From an uncultured Rhodobiaceae bacterium (GTDB lineage: Bacteria > Pseudomonadota > Alphaproteobacteria > Parvibaculales > Parvibaculaceae), in contig CAJXOU010000007.1 of the NCBI GenBank assembly GCA_913057645.1, positions 1-64,000 of the forward strand: DNA of 64,000 nucleotides, in the 5' to 3' direction. The notes under the pieces are model-generated. The model was not told the DNA's origin. It did not search any database and worked only from the letters and a program-made list of their open reading frames with translations. Both the position numbers and the translations under genes were made by a program. Position 1 is the first letter of the stretch, and every line of letters begins with the position of its first letter. Shown here piece after piece: positions 8,943-17,397 of this stretch.

Positions 8943-9710
8943 TCAGCTATTTCCGACCGTTTTCCTATCCATTGCCGAGCGCCAGGCGCAGAGCCCCAGA
9001 AAATAGAGCGAGGAGGCCACAAAAGCCCAGAAAGCGGCGGGGGCGGCCTCGGAGGGTTCGCTGTCCGGCCCGCTCGCCACCACCAGCCAGAAGGTCGCCA
9101 GCGCCCAGAGCGTGGTCACGGCGAGCGTCAGCGGCCGCAGCGTCGTTACCCGGAAGGGATGGATGAATTTGAGCGGCACGAAGGTCAGAATGCCCAGCGC
9201 CGCAATCACCGCCAGGTTCACCCAGGGCCCGGTTCCCAGCACATAAAAACACAGCACAATCATGTTCCAGGTGGCCGGAAAGCCCGAAAAGTAGTTGTCA
9301 TGGGTCTTCATCTCCCGGTTGCCGTAGCAATAGAGGGAGGTTGTCATGATGTAGGCCGCTGCCGGAATGCCCCAGCCGTCGGGGACGAGGCCGAAACGGT
9401 AGATCAGCAGCGCCGGGATCACCGAATAGGTCAGATAGTCGATCACATGGTCGAGGACGGCGCCGTCGAAGCGCGGTGCATATTCCGTCACGCGGACCTT
9501 GCGGGCCATCGGCCCGTCGAAGCCGTCGATGATGAGGGCAGCCCCCAGCCAGAGCAGAGCCAGGCGGAGGTCGCCCCCGATCAGCGCCGCAATGGCGAGC
9601 AGCGCGGTAATCACACCAGATGCCGTGAAGGCGTGAACGGCCCAGGCGGCGGCAACCCGGGCTTTCGGGGGCCGCACCTTCTCCTCATCCCTTGCCGGTG
9701 CTCCATTCAT
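8943..9710 (-). CDS. pcs: Phosphatidylcholine synthase Pcs (CDP-alcohol phosphatidyltransferase)
   Basis: 255 residues from ATG 9710 (a TTG at 9740 also opens the frame). It condenses choline with CDP-diacylglycerol to phosphatidylcholine in the inner membrane. The CDP-alcohol transferase motif is seen as DGFDGPMARKV followed by FDGAVLDHVID near residues 62-93. Hydrophobic segments flank it, and the Pcs-type FPATWN and HPFRVTTLRPLTL blocks occur near 144 and 185. Bacterial Pcs is typical of alphaproteobacteria that associate with hosts or have abundant membranes. It is divergent from tRNA-Ser and separated from rplU by about 130 nt. Confidence 0.9.
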   Translation of the reverse strand: MNGAPARDEEKVRPPKARVAAAWAVHAFTASGVITALLAIAALIGGDLRLALLWLGAALIIDGFDGPMARKVRVTEYAPRFDGAVLDHVIDYLTYSVIPALLIYRFGLVPDGWGIPAAAYIMTTSLYCYGNREMKTHDNYFSGFPATWNMIVLCFYVLGTGPWVNLAVIAALGILTFVPLKFIHPFRVTTLRPLTLAVTTLWALATFWLVVASGPDSEPSEAAPAAFWAFVASSLYFLGLCAWRSAMDRKTVGNS

Positions 9711-9866
9711 GGGACGCAGTCTAGCAGGCGGGCGGGGCAATGCCTAAGCCTCGCCCGGCTTTCCTTTTTCCGTCCCGATCCGGTCTTGTGCGGCGACCGC
9801 GTGGCGTTTACATTCCGCGCCGTTTCAACCTCACGGACGGCCTCGACGGTCCGGTCCGTCCTCTGC

Positions 9867-9956
<90 letters not shown>

Positions 9957-9984
9957 CGCTCTACCTAAGTCATTGGTAGCGCTG

Positions 9985-10043
9985 AAACTCGCAGAAATCC
10001 TGAGCTTCTGACTTCCCGATTGTTACACCGCAGTGTTACACCG
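9985..10043 (+). promoter_or_regulatory. Candidate integrase arm-type sites, left end
   Basis: AAACTCGCAGAAA at 9985-9997 has its exact reverse complement at 17273-17285 near the right junction. TGTTACACCG occurs twice, at 10021-10030 and 10034-10043, just before the integrase start, and TGTTACACC recurs at 17232-17240. Repeats of this kind close to both ends are expected for arm binding by tyrosine integrases. They also overlap the probable integrase promoter region, so autoregulation is possible. Confidence 0.5.
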
Positions 10044-10048
10044 GGAGC

Positions 10049-11830
10049 ATGGAAGAGTTGAGTAAGCACCCTAGGCTCGCACGTCGCGGGCAGGTCTATT
10101 GGTTTCGCGCAAAAGTCCCCGCTGATCTTCGGCTGCACTACGCGCCCAAGCAGGAAATCACCTTCAGTCTTCGCACGCGCGATCTGAAAGACGCGCTTGA
10201 GAAGGTGCGGGTTGAGGCGGTGAAACTCGATCAGGAGTTTGCGGTGGCGCGCCGTAAGCAAGCCGAGCAACCCCAGACAGCATTGAGCGACATAGAAATC
10301 GAGCGTCTGTCGGCCATCTATCTGCAACAGCTCTTGCAAGAGGACGAGGAAGTCCGCCGTGACGGTACAGGCGGGGACGCTGTCTACGTTGCGGCAAGGG
10401 ATCAACTTGAAGGAGCTGCCATCGCCGGTTTTGACGAGGCAGATTTGCAGAGCGACGTTGGCATGTCGGAGCGCGAATACGCGAAAGCGGGCGAAGCGCT
10501 CGATATAGTAGGGGAAGAGTTTAGAGCGGCATTGGCGCGCGGGCGCACCACGATTGTCGAGGAGGAGGTGGACGAGCTTCTGGCTTGGAACGGTGTCCGG
10601 CTCGACAAGCTCTCTGAGAGCTACCGAAAACTTTCCTCTGCTATCTTGAAGGCCAGCGTTACAGCCCACGGGATGCAGGCGCGTCGCCACCGAGGAGAGG
10701 TGGTCGATACACCGCGTGCACCAGCTCCATTCGGTAATCAAGGCGGTGCTTCGGCTGGCAAGGCAATCCGGTTCAGTGAGTTGTTCGAGAAGTGGAAGAA
10801 GTCACATCAAGGACCAACAAAGACCAAGGACGAGTTTGGAGTGCAGGTCCGGCGCTTCGTTGAGGTGAACGGTGACTTGGAGGTGCATGAAATCACGCCA
10901 GCACATGTGCGCGATTTCAAAGACGCCATGATCTTGATGCCCGTGCGGCTGGACAAGAGGCTGCGCGCGATGAGCGTGCCCCAAATCTTGGAGGCCACCA
11001 AAGACGCAAACATTGTGAGGCTGTCGCCGCGAACTGTCCGGGAGAAATCTGTTGCGGCCATACGTGCCGTTCTGGCCCGTGCAGTGGATGATGGAGACCG
11101 AGCCGACAATCCTGCCTCAGGGATTAGGGTTCCTGTGTCGAGCGAGCGACGGCGGCGGCCCACCTATCCCTTCACCATTGACGAGCTAAACAGGTTCTTC
11201 ACTTCCCCTGTGTTCACGCAGGGCCAGCGAACGCCCGGATGCGGTGGAGAGGCCGCTAGGTGGTTGCCCCTCCTTGCGCTCTTCACGGGTGCGCGTCTTG
11301 AGGAGCTTGCGCAACTTGAGGTCAGCGACGTCCGGGTTGAGGAAGGTGTTCAGTACATCTTCATCGGCGCAGACCCAGACTTGCAGCGAGTGAAGAACGA
11401 GCAGTCGCGCCGCAAGACACCACTTCACCCGGAGCTTAAGGCGCTAGGCTTTCTTGAGTACGTGGCGAGCGTGAAGAGCGCCGGGGAAGCGCGCCTGTTC
11501 CCGGAGGTGGTGTCGAAGGAGGAGAAGATTTCTGCGGCGTGGTCGAAATGGTTCGGGCGATATAGGAAAAGATGCGGGATCACCGAGAAAGGGAAGGTCT
11601 TTCATTCGTTCAGGCATAGCGCAAAACGCGCCATGCGCGAGGCTGGCATAGAGAAGCCCTTACGCGATGCGCTGATGGGGCACGCATATGACGACGAAGC
11701 TGACGAGTATGGATTGGACGAGGATGGTCTCGGCGTCTCGATGCGAACGCTCTACGAAGCCCTTAGCAAACTGCGCTATCCGCGACTTGATTTGACGCAT
11801 CTCTATCCGGGACGAGCGTTCGAAAACTGA
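10049..11830 (+). CDS. Tyrosine site-specific integrase
   Basis: 593 residues, longer than average. The N-terminus (RRGQVYWFRAKVPADLRLHY) matches the DUF6538-type head found on many alphaproteobacterial tRNA-island integrases. A SAM-like core-binding domain follows around residues 245-370 (SELFEKWKKSHQGPTKTKDEF). The catalytic domain shows Arg in GARLEELAQL, the HSFRHS box (His-x-x-Arg), His in MGHAY, and a candidate nucleophile Tyr in MRTLYEALSK. It lies immediately inside attL and reads inward, the usual position for the enzyme that inserts and excises such an element at tRNA-Ser. Confidence 0.95.
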   Translation: MEELSKHPRLARRGQVYWFRAKVPADLRLHYAPKQEITFSLRTRDLKDALEKVRVEAVKLDQEFAVARRKQAEQPQTALSDIEIERLSAIYLQQLLQEDEEVRRDGTGGDAVYVAARDQLEGAAIAGFDEADLQSDVGMSEREYAKAGEALDIVGEEFRAALARGRTTIVEEEVDELLAWNGVRLDKLSESYRKLSSAILKASVTAHGMQARRHRGEVVDTPRAPAPFGNQGGASAGKAIRFSELFEKWKKSHQGPTKTKDEFGVQVRRFVEVNGDLEVHEITPAHVRDFKDAMILMPVRLDKRLRAMSVPQILEATKDANIVRLSPRTVREKSVAAIRAVLARAVDDGDRADNPASGIRVPVSSERRRRPTYPFTIDELNRFFTSPVFTQGQRTPGCGGEAARWLPLLALFTGARLEELAQLEVSDVRVEEGVQYIFIGADPDLQRVKNEQSRRKTPLHPELKALGFLEYVASVKSAGEARLFPEVVSKEEKISAAWSKWFGRYRKRCGITEKGKVFHSFRHSAKRAMREAGIEKPLRDALMGHAYDDEADEYGLDEDGLGVSMRTLYEALSKLRYPRLDLTHLYPGRAFEN

Positions 11831-11888
11831 CGCAAAAATTTGAGAGGTCATACAGAAGGGTGATTGAGCGCGCTTCCCCCGTGGGTGG

Positions 11889-12746
11889 TCACGCAGCTGG
11901 GCGCGTCGCATCAAGTTCAGCTAACCATCGAAGGTAGGAGGCGGCTCCGCTCACGAGAGCAACCGTCAGGCCGATGGGAGGTTGCTGTGCTTCCTCAACT
12001 GCCTGTCCGTGTCGGTAGAAGTGTACGCCGTCCACCCAATCACACAGGCTTTGTGCAAGCTTGTTGGCTGCTTGACGGGCGGTTGCGTCGTCGCCATGCA
12101 TTTGTGCGATTGTAGGCAAGAGGTGTTGCCTGATCTCAGCGCTCCCCAACCGTTGTGCGTTAAACATGAGCTTGAACAGGATTTCGAGGGCTTCGAAAAC
12201 GTTTCGTAGGGCTTCCTTTGAGTTGGGGTTGTCGCGGTCAAGTGCCTCTTGTGCGCCTTCGAATGCGTGGCGGACAGCGCCGTAGCGGTCGTCTTCTAAG
12301 GCTCCGATGGCGGATACATAGTTGCGTTGGAATTCGTCATCGACCGCATAGTGAACGCCGCCTAGCTCGTCTAGCCGATAGTGAACGTGTTCTTCGCGAA
12401 AGATGCGGGCCACGTCCTGTCGCAGTTGCTCCACCCGTCTTGGGTCGTGCCGGACGTGTCCATCTCTGGTGCGCGCATCGAGATACATGGACATATGCGT
12501 TATTGCATCGAGGACGTCTCGTAGTTCGGCTGTATTGAAGAACCTGTCCCACGATATGCCGTAGCCCATGTAGGGAAGTTCGACACCTTGCTCCCTTTGC
12601 ACCAGACCAGCGTAATCGTCATCCAAAAAGTCTGAGAATAGATGGTAGATGCGCCGCCTCATACGCGCGCTATCGGCTTGGCGTTCTTCTCGCTTGATAT
12701 AGACGCGAGAGAACGGCAGACCGGATGGAACTTCGTTGTCACACAT
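11889..12746 (-). CDS. Hypothetical protein, helical, possible HEPN-like/Abi-related cargo
   Basis: 285 residues, no family recognised with certainty. The chain is mostly charged helices. A middle block SKEALRNVFEALEILFKL (about 178-195) and a C-terminal block WVDGVHFYRHGQ followed by a Pro-Pro stretch and SYLRWLAELD resemble alpha-helical proteins found beside abortive-infection genes. No clear R-x(4-6)-H RNase motif is seen. It is the only minus-strand gene in the element, convergent with the integrase and divergent from the serine recombinase across a 184-nt gap that carries a strong palindrome. It is probably cargo; a defence role is inferred from neighbours only. Confidence 0.6.
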   Translation of the reverse strand: MCDNEVPSGLPFSRVYIKREERQADSARMRRRIYHLFSDFLDDDYAGLVQREQGVELPYMGYGISWDRFFNTAELRDVLDAITHMSMYLDARTRDGHVRHDPRRVEQLRQDVARIFREEHVHYRLDELGGVHYAVDDEFQRNYVSAIGALEDDRYGAVRHAFEGAQEALDRDNPNSKEALRNVFEALEILFKLMFNAQRLGSAEIRQHLLPTIAQMHGDDATARQAANKLAQSLCDWVDGVHFYRHGQAVEEAQQPPIGLTVALVSGAASYLRWLAELDATRPAA

Positions 12747-12854
12747 GTTTCGATCCGGCCTTGTTTGTTCGTGTGAAGCAGTGTTCAGGAAACCCCCGCT
12801 TGCGACAAGGACGAAAGTTGAGGAAATCCGCAGGCGGCAGAGCGGTATCGAGAT

Positions 12855-12882
12855 CGTTCAAAAAACATTTGATTTTTGAACG
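12855..12882 (+). repeat. Palindromic site before the serine recombinase (Hin-like crossover or operator)
   Basis: Perfect 10-bp inverted repeat CGTTCAAAAA (12855-12864) / TTTTTGAACG (12873-12882) around an 8-nt centre. The inner 26 bp (12856-12881) have the size and TCAAAAA/TTTTTGA half-site character of Hin/Gin crossover sites. It lies 49 nt upstream of the serine recombinase start, so it may be the recombination site, an autoregulatory operator, or both. Confidence 0.55.
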
Positions 12883-12930
12883 TTCCTGTCGAAGTATCTG
12901 CCGCAGACGCATACAAATCGGGATGAACCA

Positions 12931-13521
12931 ATGAGCAAGCGGGCTGCGATCTATCTTCGGGTATCCACGGACGGCCAGACCACGGACAACCAGCGCCTTG
13001 AGCTAGTGCGAGTCGCAACCCAAGCAGGGTGGGACGTGGTCGAGGTATATGAGGACGCTGGGGTCTCGGGAGCGAAGGGACGCGACAAGCGCCCGGCGTT
13101 TGACCGTCTGTGCAAAGACGCGGCGCGTCGCCAGTTCGATGTCGTCATGGCGTGGTCAGTGGACCGGCTAGGGCGCAGCCTACAGGACCTTGTCGGCTTC
13201 CTGAGCGAGCTTCATGGAATGCGCGCGGACCTCTTCCTGCATCAACAGGGCATCGATACGACGACGCCCGCTGGCAAGGCCATGTTTCAGATGCTCGGCG
13301 TGTTCTCGGAGTTCGAGCGGTCGATGATCCAAGAGCGTGTGAAGGCCGGTCTGGCGCGCGCTAGAGCGCAGGGAAAGACGCTGGGCCGCCCGCGCATTGT
13401 CGATGATCGTCTTCGCCAGACGATTGCAAGCGCGCGTGCGGAGGGGCTGAGCGTTAGAAAAATCGCTACCCAAGTGGGAGCGTCGGTGGGGACGGTCCAA
13501 GGTGTTTTGAGGGGCGCTTGA
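12931..13521 (+). CDS. Serine recombinase (resolvase/invertase family)
   Basis: 196 residues, the usual size of small Tn3/Hin-type serine recombinases. The catalytic serine is Ser12 in YLRVSTDGQ. The conserved arginine region WSVDRLGRSLQDL lies near 75-87, and the E-helix block FSEFERSMIQERVKAGLARA near 128-147. The C-terminal 45 residues (GLSVRKIATQVGASVGTVQ) form a helix-turn-helix. Such enzymes resolve dimers or invert DNA between paired sites. An element that already has a tyrosine integrase would use it for dimer resolution or DNA switching. A candidate binding palindrome lies just upstream. Confidence 0.93.
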   Translation: MSKRAAIYLRVSTDGQTTDNQRLELVRVATQAGWDVVEVYEDAGVSGAKGRDKRPAFDRLCKDAARRQFDVVMAWSVDRLGRSLQDLVGFLSELHGMRADLFLHQQGIDTTTPAGKAMFQMLGVFSEFERSMIQERVKAGLARARAQGKTLGRPRIVDDRLRQTIASARAEGLSVRKIATQVGASVGTVQGVLRGA

Positions 13522-13665
13522 GCACCGCGTCCGAGTGCGTTGCGCTATTTGGCCGGAACGGCGAGCCTTTCCCGCGTAACGAAATGGCACGGCCGGTTCT
13601 AGTTGCACCTCAGTCTTGCCAAGAGGAGCATAGGCTTCGCGCGGGCCAAAGGAGATGCAGGCACA

Positions 13666-14433
13666 ATGTCTTTGAGCTTCGATGCTTCAAATCTGCCGGA
13701 TGCCCCGCTGGAGCGTGCTGTAATGCTCCAGAACATGATAATCGCCTTGTCGCAAAACGGCGGCTGGGATGAGGCTGTGTATCTTCAGCTCCGAAACGAG
13801 TTCATGGAGGGCGAAACGCGTAGCCTGTTGCCCTCCTTCGTCCGCACTTCTCGCGATCACGGGGCCTTGTGGGCACACCTCAAGAACGTCGCTACCGGTT
13901 CAGGATCGTGGGGAGTTCGACGCGCCCATATATACGAAGCATTCCAGCCGCTTCTCGATCATCTGGAGGGGCGCAACAAAGCTCCGGCCGATGCCGCCAT
14001 CTCCGAAGTTCTATCCTCCTTCGATCTTGAGGGCGTTCACCGGGCGTGGGAACGGGCGCTCAGTAGGCGAGATGAAGACCCAGAGAGTGCCATCACCGCA
14101 GCGCGCACGCTGCTGGAGACTGTCTGCAAGCGCATCTTGGATGAAGCTAAGCAGACATACGGGGACGATGATCTTCCGAAGCTCTATGGCAAGACGGCCA
14201 AGGTTCTGAACCTTTCCCCCTCTCAACATACTGAGGAAGTGTTCAGGGCGATCCTAGGCGGCTGTCATACCGTTGTGCAGAACCTTGGTACGCTCCGAAA
14301 CAGGCTTGGCGATGCTCATGGGCAAGGGCGGAACCCGGTACGACCGGCGCCACGTCACGCGACGTTGGCCGTCAACCTAGCCGGATCAATGGCGACGTTC
14401 TTGGTGGAAACTTGGAAGAGCCAGCAGGAGTAA
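13666..14433 (+). CDS. Abortive-infection family protein with Abi_C/HEPN-like domain
   Basis: 255 residues from ATG 13666, which has AAAGGAGA 10-15 nt upstream. The C-terminal half matches the abortive infection C-terminal (Abi_C) pattern: AARTLLETVCKRILDE near 145-160, DLPKLY near 169-174, ILGGCHTVVQNLGTLRN near 196-212, and LGDAHG followed by RPAPRHATLAVNLAGSMATFL. R211-x6-H218 (RNRLGDAH) fits the R-x(4-6)-H active-site motif of HEPN ribonucleases. The family includes phage-exclusion proteins that arrest the cell by RNA cleavage. Function here is inferred from family and location in a mobile element. Confidence 0.82.
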   Translation: MSLSFDASNLPDAPLERAVMLQNMIIALSQNGGWDEAVYLQLRNEFMEGETRSLLPSFVRTSRDHGALWAHLKNVATGSGSWGVRRAHIYEAFQPLLDHLEGRNKAPADAAISEVLSSFDLEGVHRAWERALSRRDEDPESAITAARTLLETVCKRILDEAKQTYGDDDLPKLYGKTAKVLNLSPSQHTEEVFRAILGGCHTVVQNLGTLRNRLGDAHGQGRNPVRPAPRHATLAVNLAGSMATFLVETWKSQQE

Positions 14434-14688
14434 TCCGACGGCGGTAGCCGGTCAATTTCCTTGCTACCAGTGCTCAATTCCAGCACCGCCTGATTTAGGT
14501 TGCTCTCTAGCTATATGGAACGGCCCTACTTGTGCCGCCGAGCGGCAACAGTTGGCGCTGCTTTGTGCGTGGGGGAGAAATCTATTTCCTCCTCCTCCCG
14601 CTATCTGGCACCGGCGCAGGCTCAAGGCGAGTTCCGCCCCAGCCGTTCCGCCTCCAGACACCTCACAATCACCTCCAGGAACACTTTC

Positions 14689-15741
14689 ATGAACACTGTC
14701 TCGGCCCTTCGGGGCAAGCAGAGCGTGGCGCTGCGCGCGCCGTCGCTCTCAACTCTCTTTGAAACGCCTTTCCCCCCTCGTGAACACATCATCGCTCCTT
14801 GGCTTCGTGCCGGGGAGAGCGCGATGGTATGGGCACCAACCGGTGTCGGCAAAACCATGTTCTCCCTTACGCTCGCTCTTGGGGTGGCCGGAGGGGGCAG
14901 CGTCTTCGGGTGGACCTTTCCACGCCCTCAGCGCGTGTTGATTGTCGATGGCGAGATGAACACGGCGGACCTCGTGGACCGCTCCAAGATGCTCTTGCAG
15001 ACCGTTGAGGGCATCAATGCGGAAGAGGCCGCACGGAACATCACCGTGATGGCACGGCAGTACCAAGACCCCGACGCGGAATTCCCCGACCTCGCTACCC
15101 CCGAAGGCCGCGATGAGGTTTTCGAGAGGGCGCGGACGGGCCGGTACGACCTTGTGATCCTCGATAACTTCTCCACCCTTGCCACCGTCGATGATGAGAA
15201 CGCGGCGGCGGCCATGAACCCCGTGCTCGCCTTTCTCATGCGCATGAAGCAGGCCAATATCGCGTGCCTCTTGGTGCATCATTCAGGGAAGTCTGAAGCA
15301 TCCTTCCGGGGCAGCTCCAAGCTCGCTACGACGTTCGAGGTCATCATCGGCTTGCACCGCATCCCCGGACAGGCGGCGCGTCACGGGACCGCTTTCAACA
15401 TTGTTTGGGACAAGTACCGGGGCAAGCGAGACGATGGCGTGAGGGGACGGCGTGCGGCACTTGAAGAGTGCTCTCGGGGTCACCTCCGATGGAACCATGA
15501 ACTTTCTACTGAGGAGGAATGCGACGACCTCGTGGAAGCGGTGAAGTCGCTCCGGTACGCTACACAAGAAGAGTTGGCCAAGGCTCTCGGCTGCTCCACA
15601 GGCAAATTATCCAAGCTCAAAGCTCGGGCCATTCACACGCTGCGGCTCGTTACGGAGGCCGACTGGGATGAGTGCTTGAAGGCTGCCCGCACGCTTCGTG
15701 ATGAAGACGTTGAAGGGCAAGACTTAGCGCCCGACTTCTAG
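14689..15741 (+). CDS. RepA/RecA-like AAA ATPase of the mobile element
   Basis: 350 residues from ATG 14689, which has AGGAA 9 nt upstream. Walker A APTGVGKT at 49-56, Walker B LVILDN at 155-160, then LLVHHSGKSEASFRGSSKL, the sensor/arginine region typical of the AAA_25 or RepA-like hexameric helicase group related to RSF1010 RepA. The C-terminus has a short helix-turn-helix-like ATQEELAKALGCSTGKLSKLKA. Such proteins are common on small integrated plasmid-like elements and suggest replication after excision. Two strong inverted repeats follow at once downstream. A pure regulatory or defence ATPase cannot be excluded. Confidence 0.85.
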   Translation: MNTVSALRGKQSVALRAPSLSTLFETPFPPREHIIAPWLRAGESAMVWAPTGVGKTMFSLTLALGVAGGGSVFGWTFPRPQRVLIVDGEMNTADLVDRSKMLLQTVEGINAEEAARNITVMARQYQDPDAEFPDLATPEGRDEVFERARTGRYDLVILDNFSTLATVDDENAAAAMNPVLAFLMRMKQANIACLLVHHSGKSEASFRGSSKLATTFEVIIGLHRIPGQAARHGTAFNIVWDKYRGKRDDGVRGRRAALEECSRGHLRWNHELSTEEECDDLVEAVKSLRYATQEELAKALGCSTGKLSKLKARAIHTLRLVTEADWDECLKAARTLRDEDVEGQDLAPDF

Positions 15742-15758
15742 GCACCTTCAGGGGTATC

Positions 15759-15780
15759 GGCAGGGGGGTTAACCCCTGCC
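15759..15780 (+). repeat. Inverted repeat 1 downstream of the RepA-like gene
   Basis: GGCAGGGG (15759-15766) and CCCCTGCC (15773-15780) are perfectly complementary around GGTTAA, 18 nt after the stop codon. No T-run follows, so it is a weak candidate for a terminator and may be a structural site. Confidence 0.6.
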
Positions 15781-15794
15781 TCATAGACAGAGGA

Positions 15795-15835
15795 TTTCAC
15801 GCTTCACTCTCTTCTCTAGGGGGTGAAGCGTGAAA
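15795..15835 (+). repeat. Inverted repeat 2 downstream of the RepA-like gene
   Basis: TTTCACGCTTCAC (15795-15807) and GTGAAGCGTGAAA (15823-15835) form a perfect 13-bp stem with a 15-nt loop; CGCTTTT follows. It may be a terminator of modest quality or, with repeat 1, part of a replication origin or transfer site. Confidence 0.6.
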
Positions 15836-15978
15836 CGCTTTTAGTCTCAACGGTTTAGAAGGCGGCTGGGACAGGTGCTTCACTTTACAGTTGAGCAGGG
15901 TTGAGCACAGGGAGTTGCAGGGGTGACTTGCTGGCCTCATCGTGAACCCGGCGTACCCGAAGCACATTGGAACAACAG

Positions 15979-17046
15979 ATGGCACTCCTGTCCGAGCGTG
16001 AACTTGTAGAGATTAGGGTGCGCGCTGAGGGCACCGATGCGGTCTCGCATTTTCGCGCGGAGATCGCAAAGTGCGAGAAATTGGGAGATGAGAAGGGCAG
16101 GTTAGCCAATCTGGAGCGGTTGCGGTTTGCCGAAGAGTATATTGCGCAGCAGGTCGCACTGAAGCGGCGGTTGGCTACCACCTTGCCGGATGACGGCGAT
16201 TTGTTTGGCGGCATCGCCAACGCATCGATCCAGTCTGATGAGTTCGATTTTGGCGGCGGTGTCGTTGCGCGGAAGACATATGCACATGTAATGGCACCGT
16301 TCTTGGCAGCTTTTGAACGTGCGCGTCCCGGCAGCTATCATCCCGGCCCGTTGAAGGCGGTAGGCGGAGGAATAGCTTTCGATGTGGAGCTTGAGATTGT
16401 AGTCCCTAGAAGCTCTCAGCCTACAGGATTTGACCGACTAAACACCATCTGGTGGCTTGCCGCCCTCCTCCGCATGCTTCATCCCTCGGGTTTGAGAGTG
16501 CCGGTAGTCGCTAACATGTCTTTCGCAGCTGTGGTGGGGGCGGACAGCGAGCCAAAGTTCTGGCCGGTTGAAATGACCGGGCGCGGTCTTCAGTTGCAGC
16601 CGTCTGCCGAACTGCCTGTCGAGGTGTTGGAATGGGTGGCGAAGCACTACGTGGGCGGTGAGCGGCTGATGCGGGATAGTGCGTTCTCACTAGCGTTTCA
16701 GGCGTTGGATGCGAGCTTGTTCGTGAGCCATCTCGGCTCCTCTAAGCTGCTCCTCTGGGCCGCGCTTGAAGCACTGTTCCGGCCCGGCCGCCACCGGACC
16801 ACGCACCGTTTGTCAGCAGCCATAGCCACCTATCTAGTAGCTAACCGCAGTGACCGGGACCGAGAGTACGACCGTGTAAAGAGGCTGTATGAAGCTCGCG
16901 GGCAGGTCACCCATGCGGCAGAGGTTCCAGACGTCGCGGATGTGGCAGCTGCCTTCCGTCTCGCTCAAGCGTGCTTCACCAAAGTGTTGGAGTTAGGACA
17001 AACACCGGACATCGATGCGCTTACTGCGAGTTGGAAGACAAGGTGA
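15979..17046 (+). CDS. Hypothetical protein with C-terminal HEPN/ApeA-like domain
   Basis: 355 residues from ATG 15979 (TTG at 15967 is also in frame). The first 70 residues are a charged helical region. A middle beta-rich region (about 85-220) has no recognised family. The C-terminal 110 residues are helical: SSKLLLWAALEALF near 254-267, RLSAAIATYLV near 277-287, then KRLYEARGQVTH. R307-x4-H312 fits the R-x(4-6)-H catalytic motif of HEPN RNases and resembles HEPN/ApeA-type proteins. It is the last gene of the tRNA-Ser element. A role in RNA cleavage during phage infection is inference. Confidence 0.7.
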   Translation: MALLSERELVEIRVRAEGTDAVSHFRAEIAKCEKLGDEKGRLANLERLRFAEEYIAQQVALKRRLATTLPDDGDLFGGIANASIQSDEFDFGGGVVARKTYAHVMAPFLAAFERARPGSYHPGPLKAVGGGIAFDVELEIVVPRSSQPTGFDRLNTIWWLAALLRMLHPSGLRVPVVANMSFAAVVGADSEPKFWPVEMTGRGLQLQPSAELPVEVLEWVAKHYVGGERLMRDSAFSLAFQALDASLFVSHLGSSKLLLWAALEALFRPGRHRTTHRLSAAIATYLVANRSDRDREYDRVKRLYEARGQVTHAAEVPDVADVAAAFRLAQACFTKVLELGQTPDIDALTASWKTR

Positions 17047-17397
17047 CGCTATTGTGCAGGCGCTGCCCTGCGACCCCACAGCGTTGGGTATAGCATCATG
17101 GTACAGAACGATCTTATCAGGCTTCAAATTCGGCAAAGGGCATCCGGGAGGCATTCATCGACGTGCAGCGGGCACTCTTCGCGCATTGACCACGTGCAGT
17201 CCTGTCTTCGCTTGTCGCCGTTACCCCAAGCTGTTACACCAGAGCTACCTAGGGAAGGCAAAAAGTCCAGATTTTCTGCGAGTTTGGGTGGTCCCTTCGA
17301 GTGTCCCACCCTCTCCGCCATAATCGCTTGACATGTTTCGGCTCAATACCGGACTTTGGCCCCCGATCGTGACGGAATGGCATGGGGGTGCCCGAAG
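17047..17397. other. Right end of the element and leader before the next gene
   Basis: No convincing gene. The stretch holds TGTTACACC (17232-17240) and TTTCTGCGAGTTT (17273-17285, inverse of 9985-9997), then attR at 17304-17320. Short open frames crossing attR have no ribosome site or familiar sequence. A TTGACA at 17328-17333 could be a -35 box for the downstream gene, but no good -10 is seen. Confidence 0.6.
17304..17320 (+). repeat. attR: second copy of the 17-bp tRNA-Ser end
   Basis: TCCCACCCTCTCCGCCA, identical to 9940-9956. The preceding TTCGAGTG resembles the tRNA T loop TTCGAA with a 2-nt length difference, so identity is confined to 17 bp. Confidence 0.9.

Noticed and set aside
12855-12882. 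Palindrome read as a rho-independent terminator
   Set aside because: It lies upstream of a start codon between divergent genes, is A/T-rich in the stem and has no GC-rich core.
17015-17331. Short plus-strand frames crossing attR
   Set aside because: They span the recombination junction, overlap each other, and lack ribosome sites and conserved sequence.
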